Notes under the pieces: model-generated
Database searches by the model: none
Told to the model about the DNA's origin: nothing
The model's input: the letters and a program-made list of their open reading frames with translations, nothing else
Assembly: GCF_007827975.1 (NCBI RefSeq)
Contig: NZ_VITT01000012.1
Direction: 5' to 3' (one strand)
DNA length: 64,000 nucleotides
From: Nitrospirillum viridazoti
Lineage (GTDB): Bacteria > Pseudomonadota > Alphaproteobacteria > Azospirillales > Azospirillaceae
Made by a program: the position numbers and the translations under genes
Part shown: positions 1-9,740 of the stretch, in pieces
How the letters are laid out: every line of letters begins with the position of its first letter
How positions within the stretch are numbered: the stretch's first letter is position 1

Positions 1-1245
1 CACGCCGTCCGGCACTCCCATCAGCTGATAGGTAATGAAGGGCCGCAGATGGGCCGGGATATGGCTGGCCAGATCCAGATAGGCGCGGCGGCGGCCGGTT
101 CCCGCCAGCGTCTCAAAATGCACCGGCAGGGCCAGGTAATAGCGGAAGCGGTTATCGTACAGCTCCAGATACGCGTCCACCGCCTGCCGCAGGGTCTCGC
201 GATCCAGATCCAGGATTTCCTGCAATCCGTTGGCGGTGCCGGCGGGGGCGACACCGCCGGCCGGTGGCGTCAGCGTGTCATAGCCATAAACATGATGGCG
301 CCCGCCCACCCGCTGGCGGCGGGGACTGGCAATGTAGAGGCTGAGCGCCTGGCCCCGCACGTCCCACACGGGGCGGTATACCACCTCAAGCGGGCCCAAC
401 ACCGGGCGCAAATGGGCCCAGGGGTCATCATCGCCGCCCTTGGTGGTGGCCGCGGCCACGGCCCGTCCCTGCCCAACTTCGGCCAGCGCGGCCGCGGCCT
501 GCGCCTGCGACAGGGGGGCCTGCGAAACCGGGGCCTGCGACAGCGGAGACTGCGAAGGGGGAGACTGCGAAAGGAGGGCTTGCGACGAAGGCTGAGGCGC
601 CGGGGACCGGCGCGAGGACGGCGGCTGTTCCGGTGTTTCGGCCGTACCGCCGGCCGCCGCCAACGGCGCCGTGGGTTGGATCTGGGCCACCATCCTGGTC
701 AGGAGGTCAGCCAGCCGCTCGGGTTTCAGTACGAGGTCGCCCGATGCCTCGCGCGCGGCCGTGCGTACGACGATGCTGGCGAGGTCAGGCTCGCCCAACA
801 GCAGGCGCTGCAGCTCTTGCATCACCTTGGCGCACACAAGGCCGGCCTGGACGGGGTTCAGCCGGGCGAAGACGACCACGTAGGTCTCGGTGCCGTAGCC
901 GTAAAAGACGTCATCCGCCGTCAGGTTCTGACGCAACAGCTTCTCGATCATGCCGTGCACCCGGGCCTGTACCCCGTTCCAGCGCGGCCCCAGCTTTTCC
1001 TTCAGGCTTTCCAGGCCGACGAACTGGACACAGCCGGCGGCGGCGGCCTTGCGCGGCCCCAGCACGGCCTTGAGACGCTGGCGAAAGACAACCTCTTCCG
1101 GGCCCAAGTCGCCAGCGTCCAGATCAAGGGCGGCGTCGGGATTGGGAACCATCATGCCACGCCCAGCGCCGGCGCCCGGCGCCGGCTCTTCCGAAAACCA
1201 GGCGATGATGCGGCTCAACAACCCCGGCATGGCAACTGCCTCCAT
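1..1245 (-). CDS. Unrecognised protein, C-terminus outside the window
   Basis: An open frame of 415 codons runs without a stop from an ATG at 1245 to the window edge, so the protein is incomplete. It has no signal peptide. Three parts are visible. Residues about 40-170 form a mixed alpha/beta region (key stretch DDVFYGYGTETYVVVFARL). Residues about 215-250 form a low-complexity linker of repeated Ser-Gln-Ala/Ser-Pro units. Residues about 270-415 form a second conserved-looking domain ending in LRPFITYQLMGVP. The layout loosely recalls a degenerate GGDEF-EAL protein, but no GGDEF or EAL catalytic motif is visible in the part present, so this is a guess. The long plus-strand frame over the same DNA has a poor, Arg/Gly-rich composition and is taken as a shadow. 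Function unknown. Confidence 0.6.
   Translation of the reverse strand, partial: MEAVAMPGLLSRIIAWFSEEPAPGAGAGRGMMVPNPDAALDLDAGDLGPEEVVFRQRLKAVLGPRKAAAAGCVQFVGLESLKEKLGPRWNGVQARVHGMIEKLLRQNLTADDVFYGYGTETYVVVFARLNPVQAGLVCAKVMQELQRLLLGEPDLASIVVRTAAREASGDLVLKPERLADLLTRMVAQIQPTAPLAAAGGTAETPEQPPSSRRSPAPQPSSQALLSQSPPSQSPLSQAPVSQAPLSQAQAAAALAEVGQGRAVAAATTKGGDDDPWAHLRPVLGPLEVVYRPVWDVRGQALSLYIASPRRQRVGGRHHVYGYDTLTPPAGGVAPAGTANGLQEILDLDRETLRQAVDAYLELYDNRFRYYLALPVHFETLAGTGRRRAYLDLASHIPAHLRPFITYQLMGVPDGV
505..594 (-). repeat. Six tandem 15-bp units encoding the SQxP linker
   Basis: On the plus strand the motif CTGCGA recurs exactly every 15 bases (505, 520, 535, 550, 565, and TTGCGA at 580). On the coding strand this gives the repeated pentapeptide Ser-Gln-Ala/Ser-Pro-x. 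The period is a multiple of three, so copy-number change would only alter linker length. Confidence 0.8.
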
Positions 1246-1410
1246 GCTGTCCCGATGCAGCTTCCCCAGCTTAGAAGGCCCGTGGTTAAAAAAAGGCTAA
1301 GGCCGCCCGATGGACGTACGCATAATGGTGAGAACGCCCGGAACTGCAATCCAGGGTCGATCCGTGGCTGCAGTTGTAACTTACGGGCGGCCATGCGGGT
1401 TTGCACGGCC

Positions 1411-1446
1411 CGAAGAAAAAGGCCGATCCCGACGGGACCGGCCTTC
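1411..1446 (-). terminator. Rho-independent terminator of the fumarase gene
   Basis: AAGGCCG-A-TCCC, a GAC loop and GGGA-C-CGGCCTT form a hairpin with one mismatch. On the minus strand it is followed by a run of T (GGCCTTTTTCTTC). It lies just after the stop of the fumarase gene. Confidence 0.75.
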
Positions 1447-1486
1447 CTCAAATCGCGCATAGGCCTCGGGCCGAACGCCTTCCGGA

Positions 1487-3112
1487 TCAGGTAAATTCCT
1501 GGAAGAAGTCGTTGCCCTTGTCATCGATGACGACGAAGGCGGGGAAGTCCTCGACCTCGATGCGCCAGATAGCCTCCATGCCCAGATCCTCGAAGGCGAT
1601 GCATTCCACCTTCTTGATGCAGTCCTGGGCCAGACGGGCGGCGGCGCCGCCGATGCTGCCCAGGTAGAAGCCGCCGTGCTTCTTGCACGCCTCACGCACC
1701 GCCGGGCTGCGGTTGCCCTTGGCCAGCATGACGAAGGAGCCGCCTGCCGCCTGGAACTGGTCGACGAAGCTGTCCATGCGGCCGGCCGTGGTGGGCCCGA
1801 AGGAACCGGAGGCGTAGCCCGTCGGCGTCTTGGCCGGGCCGGCGTAATAGATGGGGTGGTTCTTGAAGTAATCCGGCAGCGGCTGCCCCGCCTCCAGCCC
1901 GGCGCGCAGGCGGGCGTGGGCGCTGTCCCGGGCCACGATCAGCGGGCCGGTCAGCGAGACGCGGGTGCGGATGGGATAACGCGACAGCGTCTCGCGGATT
2001 TCCGACATGGGGCGGTTGAGGTCGATCTTGACCACCTCGCCCGCCAATTGGCTGTCGTCGATCTCCGGCAGGAAGCGGGCGGGATCGTGCTCCAATTCCT
2101 CCAGGAAAATACCGTCGCGGGTGATCTTGGCCAGCGCCTGGCGGTCGGCCGAGCACGACACGCCGATGCCGATGGGCAGCGAGGCGCCGTGGCGCGGCAG
2201 GCGGATGACCCGCACGTCATGGCAGAAGTACTTGCCGCCGAACTGCGCGCCGATGCCCATGGTCTGGCTCAGCTTGTGGACGGCGGCCTCCATCTCCAGG
2301 TCGCGGAAGGCGTGGCCGCTTTCCGAGCCCTGGGTGGGCAGGCCGTCGTAATAGCGGGCCGAGGCCAGCTTGACCGTCTTCAGGTTCATCTCGGCGCTGG
2401 TGCCGCCGATGACGATGGCCAGGTGGTAGGGCGGGCAGGCCGAGGTGCCCAGCGACTTGATCTTCTCTTCCAGGAAGGGCAGCAGCCGGTCGGGCGCCAG
2501 CACCGAGGGCGTGGCCTGGAACAGGAAGGTCTTGTTGGCCGAGCCGCCGCCCTTGGCCATGAACAGGAACTTATAGGCGTCGTCACCCTCGGCGTAGATG
2601 TCCACCTGCGCCGGCAGGTTGGTGCGGGTGTTCTTTTCCTCGTACATGGACAGGGGTGCCACTTGGCTGTAGCGCAGGTTGCGCTTGGCGTAGGCGTCCA
2701 GCACACCGCTGCCGAGCGCGGTCTCGTCACCGCCCTTGGTCCAGACGCGGCGGCCCTTCTTGCCCATGATGATGGCGGTGCCGGTGTCCTGGCACATGGG
2801 CAGGACGCCCGAGGCGGCGATGGAGGCGTTCTTCAGCAGGTCCAGCGCCACGAAGCGGTCGTTGGGCGACGCCTCGGCATCGTCCAGGATGGCGCGCAGC
2901 TGGGCCAGGTGGCCGGGGCGCAGCAGGTGGTTGATGTCGATGAAGGCCTGCTCGGCCAGCAGGCGCAGGCCCTCGGGCTCGACCTTCAGGACCTCTTCTC
3001 CGTCGAAGGTCGTGGTCGACACGTAGTCGCTGGTCAGCTTGCGGTAGCTGGTGGCGTCCTTGGCCACGGGGAACAGCGTGAACTCCCGGCTTTCACCGCC
3101 GACGTCTGGCAT
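1487..3112 (-). CDS. fumA: Fumarate hydratase, class I (iron-sulfur)
   Basis: This 541-residue protein matches the oxygen-sensitive class I fumarases, which interconvert fumarate and malate in the cytoplasm (TCA cycle) with a [4Fe-4S] cluster. The N-terminal alpha domain carries CQDTGTAI, and the motif SACPPYHLAIVIGG supplies a second cluster cysteine. The third cysteine is near CKKHGGFYLG in the C-terminal beta domain, which also has the family motifs TTAGRMD and GYASGSFGPTTAG. Length is usual for the one-polypeptide form. The ATG at 3112 has a good ribosome-binding site (GGGAGAG). A terminator follows the stop. The gene is divergent from the pyruvate oxidase gene, with a 244-base shared upstream region. 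FumA/FumB cannot be told apart from sequence alone. Confidence 0.93.
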   Translation of the reverse strand: MPDVGGESREFTLFPVAKDATSYRKLTSDYVSTTTFDGEEVLKVEPEGLRLLAEQAFIDINHLLRPGHLAQLRAILDDAEASPNDRFVALDLLKNASIAASGVLPMCQDTGTAIIMGKKGRRVWTKGGDETALGSGVLDAYAKRNLRYSQVAPLSMYEEKNTRTNLPAQVDIYAEGDDAYKFLFMAKGGGSANKTFLFQATPSVLAPDRLLPFLEEKIKSLGTSACPPYHLAIVIGGTSAEMNLKTVKLASARYYDGLPTQGSESGHAFRDLEMEAAVHKLSQTMGIGAQFGGKYFCHDVRVIRLPRHGASLPIGIGVSCSADRQALAKITRDGIFLEELEHDPARFLPEIDDSQLAGEVVKIDLNRPMSEIRETLSRYPIRTRVSLTGPLIVARDSAHARLRAGLEAGQPLPDYFKNHPIYYAGPAKTPTGYASGSFGPTTAGRMDSFVDQFQAAGGSFVMLAKGNRSPAVREACKKHGGFYLGSIGGAAARLAQDCIKKVECIAFEDLGMEAIWRIEVEDFPAFVVIDDKGNDFFQEFT

Positions 3113-3356
3113 TGGGGCTCTCCCGATAATCCGGCCCGGCCGGTGCGTTCCGGCGGGCCCTGGTCACGGGCGGCTCCCGTGGCCGGCGGGGACCTTACGC
3201 CACCCGTCCGCCCCTGTCATCTGCGCCGCGCGCAACACGTCCCCCTTATGTCGACACCCCAACCAGTCCGGCCAACCAGCATGCGCGGCTTCGCCGCACC
3301 CGGAACCTTCCTGCCCCCTTCCGGCGTTATTGCCCCGTCACAGAGGAGGAAGAGGC

Positions 3357-5072
3357 ATGAGCCGCAGCGTCGCCGACATCATCGTGGAAACCCTGTTCGA
3401 CGCCGGCGCCCGGCGTTGTTATGGCGTGCCGGGAGACACCCTGAACCACGTCACCGACGCCATCCGCCGCAGCGAGATGCGCTGGATCCATGTGCGCCAT
3501 GAGGAGGCGGGCGCCATGGCGGCCGGGGCCGACGCCCTGCTGACGGGCGAGCTGGCCCTGTGCGCCGGATCGTGCGGACCGGGCGGCCTGCACTTCATCA
3601 ACGGCCTGTATGAAAGCCACCGCAACCGCGCCCCCGTGGTGCTGATCGCCAGCCAGATCACGCGGGACGAGCTGGGTTTCGACTTCCCGCAGGAGGTGGA
3701 CCTCAAGGCGGTGTACAAGGCCGCCAGCGTCTTTTGCGAAGAGGTCCGCACCCCCACCCAGGCGCGGCGCATGACGGCCATGGCGGCGCAGGCGGCGCTG
3801 ACCAAGCGCGGCGTGGCCGTGCTGATCGTGCCCGTCGACGTCTCCAGCGCCGACGCGCCGGAGGAACCTTCCTTCACCGCCCACCGCACGCGCCCGGTGG
3901 TGCGGCCCAGCGATGGCGAGTTGGACCGCATGGCCGAGCTTCTGAACGCCGGCGGCAAGATCGCCATCTATGGCGGCGCCGGCTGCGAGGATGCCCACGA
4001 CCAGGTCGTTGCGCTGGCGGAACGGTTGCAGGCGCCGGTGGCGCGCACTTCCCGCGCCAAGGATTTCCTGGAGCCGGCCAACCCCTATGACGTGGGCATG
4101 ACCGGCATCTTCGGCACGGCCGGCGGCTACCAGGCGCTCATGGACTGCGACACCCTGCTGCTGCTGGGCTGCGACTTCGCCTGGCGGCAGTATTATCCGC
4201 AGAAGGCCACCATCATCCAGGTGGACATCGACGGCGCCCACCTGGGCCGTCGCCACCCCGTGGACCTGGGCGTGGTGGGCGATGTGGCGCCGACGCTGGA
4301 GGCGCTGCTGCCGCGCCTGACCCCGCGTGAGGATCGCACCTTCCTGAACGCGGCGCTGGACCATGCCGCCAAGGCCGATGCCAAGCTGGAGAAGCGCGCC
4401 GTGGCCGGCGAGGGCGACACCATCCACCCGCAATACCTGACGGAGACCGCGGCACGGCACGCCGCCGTTGACGCCGTCTACACCGCCGATGGCGGGTCGC
4501 CCATGGTGTGGTGCCTGCGCCATGTGCCGGCCACGGGCCAAAACCGCACCGTCGTCAGCCTCAGCCACGGCACCATGGCCAACGCCATGCCCCAAGCCCT
4601 GGGCGTCCAGGCCGCCTTCCCCGGCCGGCAGGTCATCTCCCTCTCCGGCGACGGCGGGTTGGCCATGCTGATGGGCGATCTGCTGACCACGGTGCAGGAA
4701 AACCTGCCCATCAAGGTGGTGGTGTACAACAACGGCTCGCTGGGCTTCGTGGAGTTGGAACAGAAGGTGGAGGGCTTGCTGGATGCCTATACCGACCTGA
4801 AAAATCCCGATTTCGCCCGGGTGGCGGAGGCCATCGGCCTATGGGGGCGCCGCGTGGAACGGCCGCAGGACCTGGACAACGCCGTGCGCGACTGGCTGTC
4901 CACCCCCGGCCCCGCCCTGCTGGATGTGAAGGTCGACCGGTATGAGCTGGTGATGCCGCCCAAGGTGGAAATGGCCCAGGTGGTGGGCACCGCCCTCTAT
5001 TCCGCCAAGGGCATCCTGGCGGGCCGGGGAAGCGAGGTGTTCGAACTGCTGGAGGGGGCGGTGCGCCCCTGA
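3357..5072 (+). CDS. poxB: Pyruvate oxidase / quinone-dependent pyruvate dehydrogenase (PoxB-like)
   Basis: A thiamine-diphosphate enzyme of 571 residues, almost the length of E. coli PoxB (572). PoxB decarboxylates pyruvate to acetate and CO2 and passes electrons to membrane quinone. The order is N-terminal Pyr domain (RHEEAGAMAAGADALLTG with the catalytic Glu), central FAD/DHAP-like domain (about 190-330) and C-terminal PP domain with the TPP motif GDGGLAMLMGDL...NN (about 435-465). The motif CAGSCGPGGLHFINGL is characteristic of PoxB. The chosen ATG at 3357 follows GAGGAGGAAGAGG; the open frame extends upstream to 3051, but that part looks non-coding. Reduced use of the pyruvate dehydrogenase complex or overflow to acetate is the likely role. 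An acetolactate synthase is less likely given the SCGPGGLH motif. Confidence 0.88.
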   Translation: MSRSVADIIVETLFDAGARRCYGVPGDTLNHVTDAIRRSEMRWIHVRHEEAGAMAAGADALLTGELALCAGSCGPGGLHFINGLYESHRNRAPVVLIASQITRDELGFDFPQEVDLKAVYKAASVFCEEVRTPTQARRMTAMAAQAALTKRGVAVLIVPVDVSSADAPEEPSFTAHRTRPVVRPSDGELDRMAELLNAGGKIAIYGGAGCEDAHDQVVALAERLQAPVARTSRAKDFLEPANPYDVGMTGIFGTAGGYQALMDCDTLLLLGCDFAWRQYYPQKATIIQVDIDGAHLGRRHPVDLGVVGDVAPTLEALLPRLTPREDRTFLNAALDHAAKADAKLEKRAVAGEGDTIHPQYLTETAARHAAVDAVYTADGGSPMVWCLRHVPATGQNRTVVSLSHGTMANAMPQALGVQAAFPGRQVISLSGDGGLAMLMGDLLTTVQENLPIKVVVYNNGSLGFVELEQKVEGLLDAYTDLKNPDFARVAEAIGLWGRRVERPQDLDNAVRDWLSTPGPALLDVKVDRYELVMPPKVEMAQVVGTALYSAKGILAGRGSEVFELLEGAVRP

Positions 5073-5353
5073 TCCGGGCGCGCAGCCAAAGGTTGATTGC
5101 CACCGGTTGGTCACAGGCCGGCCGGTGGCGCCGCGCCTACTATCGCAGGCAGGGAGCCACGCCGTAAAAAAGGCCACCGCCGCCAGCCGCGCGCACCCCG
5201 CGCCTTCTTAGAAAAGCGACCGATTTCCGACCACGCTGGTTTCGCCAGCGCGGTTGTCGCACGCGCGCCTGTCCGGCCCCGCGCCCCTCGGCGTCCTCCC
5301 CCGCGTCAGCCCGCCGGCGGCACCAGGCGGGAGGGAACCCCGAGGGATTCACC

Positions 5354-8300
5354 ATGAGGGACCTGCGTCTCCAGCCCACGCCTAAACGCCCGGCCCGCTT
5401 GCGCCTGTTGTTGCTGGCCTCCGCCGCCCTATGGCCGGCGGCGGGCCATGCCCAAACCGGCCCCACCCCAGTGGCCCCCAGCACCCTGCCGACCGGCGGC
5501 AGCGTGGCGGCGGGCAGCGCCAGCATCAGCCAGTCCGGCGCCGCCATGACGGTCAACCAGACCAGTCCGCGCGCCGTCATCACCTGGCAGGACTTCAGCA
5601 TCGGTGGCAGCGCCGGCGTCACCTTCCACCAGCCGGGGCCGGCCTCCGCCGCCCTCAACCGCGTGCTGAGCGGCATCCCGTCGGAAATCCTGGGCAAGCT
5701 GACGGCCAACGGGCAGATCTTCATCGTCAACCCCGCCGGCATCACCTTCGGCCAGGGCGCCAGCGTCAACGTCGGCGGCCTGGTCGCCTCCACCCTGGAT
5801 ATCGCCAACCAGGACTTCATGGCTGGCACCTACACCTTCCAGCGCAACGGCAGCACCGCCACGGTCGCCAACCAGGGCGCGCTGACGGCGGCCAGCGGCG
5901 GCTATGTCGGCCTGCTGGCGCCAGAGGTGATCAACGACGGCGTCATCACCGCCAGGTTGGGCAGCGTGGTGCTGGCGGCCGGCGAAAAGGTGACCCTGAC
6001 CTTCGACCCGAAGGGCGATAAGGGGGGCGTCAGCGTGGCGGTGGACCCGGCCGCCATCCGGACCCTGATCGTGAACCATCAGATGATCGCGGCCCCCGAT
6101 GGCCAGGTCGTGCTGGCCGCCAAGTCGGCGGACGCCTTGCTGGGCGGCGTTATCAACAACACCGGCGTCATCGAGGCCAGCGCCTTGACCAGCCACGGCG
6201 GCGTGGTGACGCTGGAGGCCTCGACCGGGATCGACAGCGGCGGCACCATCGCCGCCGACGGCGCGGGCGCGGGTGACGGTGGCACCATCCGCCTGAAGTC
6301 GGAGGGCGTGACCACCGTCGCCGGCACGCTGAGCGCCAAGGCGGGTGCGGCCGGCGGTGATGGCGGCACCGTCGAGACCTCAGGCGCCACCCTGTCCATC
6401 GCCGACATCCATGTCGACACCACCGCCCTGCACGGCCACACCGGCACCTGGCTGCTGGACCCGACCGACCTGGTCGTGGGCCCCGGCGGCCCCGGCGCCG
6501 TCAGCAGCGGCACGGTGGAAACGGCCCTGGCCACCACCAACGTCACCCTGCAGACCGGCGCGAGCGGCACGGGGAACGGCGACATCCTGGTGGCGGGCGC
6601 CATCGCCTGGACCGGGCCCAACAGCCTGACCCTGAACGCCTATCGCAATATCACCGTCAGCGCCGACATTCGCCACGGCGGCGCCACCGCCGCCGGCCTG
6701 GCCCTGAACCCGGCCCAGGGGGGCAGCGGCGGCCTGGACGTGAACCAGGGCGCCAAGGTCACGCTGGCCGCCCCCGGCGACGGCCTGTCAATCCAGGGTC
6801 AGGCCTACACCCTGGTCAACAATCCGGCACAGCTGCAGGCCATGGCCGGCGACCTGGGCGGCCACTACGCCCTGAATGCCGATTTGGACATGTCCGGCTT
6901 CGCCTACACCGCCGTGGGCGACGGCGCCACGCCCTTCTCCGGCGCCTTCCAGGGCCTGGGCCACGGCATCGCCAACCTGACCGTGGGGGGCGGCGGTTTC
7001 AGCTATGTCGGCCTGTTCGGCGGCAATTCCGGCACGCTGAACGACGTGTCGCTGACGGCGGTCAACGCCAGCGGCACCCAGAATGTGGGCGGCATCGCCG
7101 GCTGGAACGCCGGCACCATCACCAACAGCCAGGTCACGGGCACCATCGCGCTGACCAGCCTATGGTCGGAACGGGTGGGGGGGCTGGCCGGCACCAACGC
7201 GGGCACCATTGCCTCAAGCCACGCCGCCGTGGCGGTCAGCGCCGGCGACCACACCACCCGCATCGGCGGCCTGGTGGGCCAGAACGACGGCCTGATCAGC
7301 GCCAGCTATGCCCTGGGCAGCGTGACAACGGGCACCCGCACCGGCGGCGACAACGACCTGCCGGACGACGGCACCGTCCTCAACATCACACCGCCCCCCA
7401 TACCCGGCAGCGGCATCGGCGGCCTGGCCGGCGGCAACAGCGGCACCATCATCGACAGCTACACCGTGAACCGGGTGACGACCGGCAGCCTGTCCGCCAA
7501 CGTCGGCGGCCTGGTGGGCGACAACCAGGGCCGCATCTTCAGCAGCTTCTCGCTGGGCACCGTTGCCGCCGGCCCCAATGCCAGCCAAGTGGGCGGCCTG
7601 GTGGGCCAGAACGGCTTCGTCCGGCTGTTCGATCCGCACTGGCCGCCGCCGCTGTCCCTCGCCGGCACCATCATCGACAGCTATTCGGCGGCCACCGTCA
7701 CCGTGGCGGACAGCGCCTACAGCGCCGGCTGGGGCGGCCTGGTGGGGCTGAACCAGCTGGGCGCCATCACCAATTCCTACGCCGCCGGCGGCATGCTGGG
7801 TAACGGCGTGGCCGGCCTGGTGGGCGTGAACGACGCCCTGATCAGCGGCAGCCATGCCGGCGACGCCGTCACCAACGCCGCCGGTCTGGTCAATACCAAC
7901 GGCACGTACGGCACCATCGCCGGCAGCTACGCCACCGGCGACGTCGGCGGCACCGGCAATTTGGGCGGCCTGGTGGCCTACAACTACGGCACCATCAGCG
8001 CCAGCCACGCCACCGGCAGCGTCATCGCCCGCTTCGCCGGCACCATCGCCGGACCGCAGACGGTGGGCGGCCTAGTGGCCTTCAACCGGGGCGTGGTCAC
8101 GGACAGCTATGCCACCGGCAGTGTGGAGGGCACCAGCTCGACCGGCGGCCTCATCGGCGTGAACTACGGTGTCATCACCACCAGCCACGCCAACGGCGCC
8201 GTCACCGCCCGCGACGACAGCGGCCTGGTGGCCGGCACCGACATCGGCGGACTGGTCGGCCTCAACAGCGGCGGGACGATCGGGCAGAGCTATGCCACCG

Positions 8301-9694
8301 GCCGGGTGACGGCCGGCAACGGGGGCCAAGCCCTGGGCGGCCTGGCAGGCGGCAACACCGGTACCATCACCGACGCCTACGCCACCGGCGCCGTGCAGGT
8401 GGGGAACAGCGTCAGCGGGGTCGGCGGGCTGGTGGGCCAGAATGGCGGCCTGGTCAACCACAGCTTCGCCCTGGGCGTCGTGACGGTGGGCAACAGCGTC
8501 ACCGGGGTCGGCGGACTGGCCGGAACCAACGGCGGCACCATCACCAGCAGCTACGCCACCGGCCTGGTCAATACCGGCACCCTGGCCCAAGGGGTGGGCG
8601 GCCTGGTGGGCACCAACAGCGGCCTGTTGGGCGGCGACCAGGCCGGCGCCACCATCAGCGTGGCCGGCGGCGCCGGCACCGGTGGCCTGATGATCGGAGG
8701 CCTGGCGGGGTCGAACAGCGGCACCATCACCGACAGTTCCGCCACCAGCGCCATCATCGCCCAGACGTCCGGTACCGTCGGCGGGCTGGTCGGGCTGAAC
8801 AGCGGCGACATCCGGCGTGCCTGGGCCAGCGGCGACATCAACGCCAACTATCGCGTCGGCGGGCTGGTGGCCGTCAACAGCGGCACCATCAGCGACAGCC
8901 ACGCCAGCGGCACCATCAGCGACACGGTCGCGGGCGTCACCACCTTCCCCGGCTATGCCGGGGTCTATGTCGGCGGGCTGGTGGGGCAGAACCTGGGACT
9001 GGTCAGCAACAGCTACGCCACCGGCGCCATCAGGGACAGTGGCTACGGCAGCTATGGCCTGGGCGGCCTGGTGGGGTCCAACAGCGGCACGGTCACCAAC
9101 AGCTACGCCCTGGGCACCGTGCTGGGCAGCGCCCGGGGTGACGCCGTGGGCGGCCTGGTGGGTGAGAATTTGGGCTTGGTCGCCGCCAGCCACGCCGGCG
9201 GCACCGTCTCCTCCGGCGGGCGGGATGGTGAGATCGGCGGGCTGGTCGGCACCAATGAAGGCACCATCACCGACAGCTACGCCACCGGCGACGTCTTCAA
9301 CGCCCCGGAAAGCGGGGCGATCGGTGGCCTGGTGGGCAGGAACAACGGCCTGATCAGCCACAGCTACGCCACCGGCAACGTCAACGCCCAGACCGACAAT
9401 TCGGTCGGCGGCTTGGTGGGCACCAACGCAGGCACGGTCACCGACAGCCGCAGCAGCGGCACCGTCTCGGGCCTCAGCTTCGTCGGCGGCCTCATCGGCA
9501 ATAACAGCGGCACGGTGGTGAACAGCGGCAGTGTCAGCGACGTCCTGACCAGCAACCCGCCGAACTATGCCGGCCTGCTGATCGGCTACGAACACACGAG
9601 CGGCACCATCGTCAACAGCGCCGGCGCCGGCACCATCACCACCGGCACCATCGTCGGTGGCTCCACCGCCCAGATCGGGGGCACTGGGTTCTGA
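5354..9694 (+). CDS. Secreted filamentous haemagglutinin-type protein with GLUG repeats
   Basis: A 1446-residue exported protein. Residues 1-34 are a signal peptide (basic start, LRLLLLASAALWPAAGHA, cut before QTG). Residues about 45-170 are the haemagglutinin activity (TPS) domain used in two-partner secretion, with the hallmark NPAGITFGQGASVNVGGL near residue 127. After a beta-rich stretch (about 170-540) follow about 25 degenerate copies of the GLUG motif (GGLVGxNxGTIxxSYATGxV), up to residue 1420. The repeats predict a long right-handed beta-helix, so a surface adhesin or biofilm matrix protein is likely. No C-terminal anchor is seen and no TpsB-type outer-membrane transporter is encoded nearby. 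The start has GAGGG seven bases upstream, and a strong hairpin terminator follows. Confidence 0.88.
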   Translation: MRDLRLQPTPKRPARLRLLLLASAALWPAAGHAQTGPTPVAPSTLPTGGSVAAGSASISQSGAAMTVNQTSPRAVITWQDFSIGGSAGVTFHQPGPASAALNRVLSGIPSEILGKLTANGQIFIVNPAGITFGQGASVNVGGLVASTLDIANQDFMAGTYTFQRNGSTATVANQGALTAASGGYVGLLAPEVINDGVITARLGSVVLAAGEKVTLTFDPKGDKGGVSVAVDPAAIRTLIVNHQMIAAPDGQVVLAAKSADALLGGVINNTGVIEASALTSHGGVVTLEASTGIDSGGTIAADGAGAGDGGTIRLKSEGVTTVAGTLSAKAGAAGGDGGTVETSGATLSIADIHVDTTALHGHTGTWLLDPTDLVVGPGGPGAVSSGTVETALATTNVTLQTGASGTGNGDILVAGAIAWTGPNSLTLNAYRNITVSADIRHGGATAAGLALNPAQGGSGGLDVNQGAKVTLAAPGDGLSIQGQAYTLVNNPAQLQAMAGDLGGHYALNADLDMSGFAYTAVGDGATPFSGAFQGLGHGIANLTVGGGGFSYVGLFGGNSGTLNDVSLTAVNASGTQNVGGIAGWNAGTITNSQVTGTIALTSLWSERVGGLAGTNAGTIASSHAAVAVSAGDHTTRIGGLVGQNDGLISASYALGSVTTGTRTGGDNDLPDDGTVLNITPPPIPGSGIGGLAGGNSGTIIDSYTVNRVTTGSLSANVGGLVGDNQGRIFSSFSLGTVAAGPNASQVGGLVGQNGFVRLFDPHWPPPLSLAGTIIDSYSAATVTVADSAYSAGWGGLVGLNQLGAITNSYAAGGMLGNGVAGLVGVNDALISGSHAGDAVTNAAGLVNTNGTYGTIAGSYATGDVGGTGNLGGLVAYNYGTISASHATGSVIARFAGTIAGPQTVGGLVAFNRGVVTDSYATGSVEGTSSTGGLIGVNYGVITTSHANGAVTARDDSGLVAGTDIGGLVGLNSGGTIGQSYATGRVTAGNGGQALGGLAGGNTGTITDAYATGAVQVGNSVSGVGGLVGQNGGLVNHSFALGVVTVGNSVTGVGGLAGTNGGTITSSYATGLVNTGTLAQGVGGLVGTNSGLLGGDQAGATISVAGGAGTGGLMIGGLAGSNSGTITDSSATSAIIAQTSGTVGGLVGLNSGDIRRAWASGDINANYRVGGLVAVNSGTISDSHASGTISDTVAGVTTFPGYAGVYVGGLVGQNLGLVSNSYATGAIRDSGYGSYGLGGLVGSNSGTVTNSYALGTVLGSARGDAVGGLVGENLGLVAASHAGGTVSSGGRDGEIGGLVGTNEGTITDSYATGDVFNAPESGAIGGLVGRNNGLISHSYATGNVNAQTDNSVGGLVGTNAGTVTDSRSSGTVSGLSFVGGLIGNNSGTVVNSGSVSDVLTSNPPNYAGLLIGYEHTSGTIVNSAGAGTITTGTIVGGSTAQIGGTGF
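6990..9560 (+). repeat. Degenerate tandem repeat region encoding GLUG motifs
   Basis: Units of roughly 80-150 bases recur, with the core GGCGGCCTGGTGGGC...AACAGCGGCACCATCACC...AGCTACGCCACCGGC. They vary in spacing and sequence, are in frame throughout, and account for most of the secreted protein. They are coding repeats, not a CRISPR array. Confidence 0.8.
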
Positions 9695-9702
9695 CCCTGG
9701 CC

Positions 9703-9740
9703 GGCCGGCGCCCTGGCAAGGGGCGCCGGCCTAGCCTTTT
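9703..9740 (+). terminator. Terminator after the GLUG protein gene
   Basis: A perfect 11-bp stem, GGCCGGCGCCC / GGGCGCCGGCC, encloses a seven-base loop and is followed by TAGCCTTTT. It lies 8 bases after the stop. Confidence 0.8.

Noticed and set aside
49..1494. 481-residue plus-strand frame
   Set aside because: Composition is rich in Arg, Gly, Gln and His as typical for a shadow frame in GC-rich DNA; the minus strand has a better, uninterrupted protein through the window edge.
3051..3356. N-terminal extension of the pyruvate oxidase
   Set aside because: The upstream codons do not resemble the family, which aligns from MSRSVADII; a strong ribosome-binding site precedes ATG 3357.
6990..9560. 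CRISPR array in the repeated region
   Set aside because: Repeats are degenerate, vary in spacing, and encode in-frame GLUG motifs of a secreted protein.
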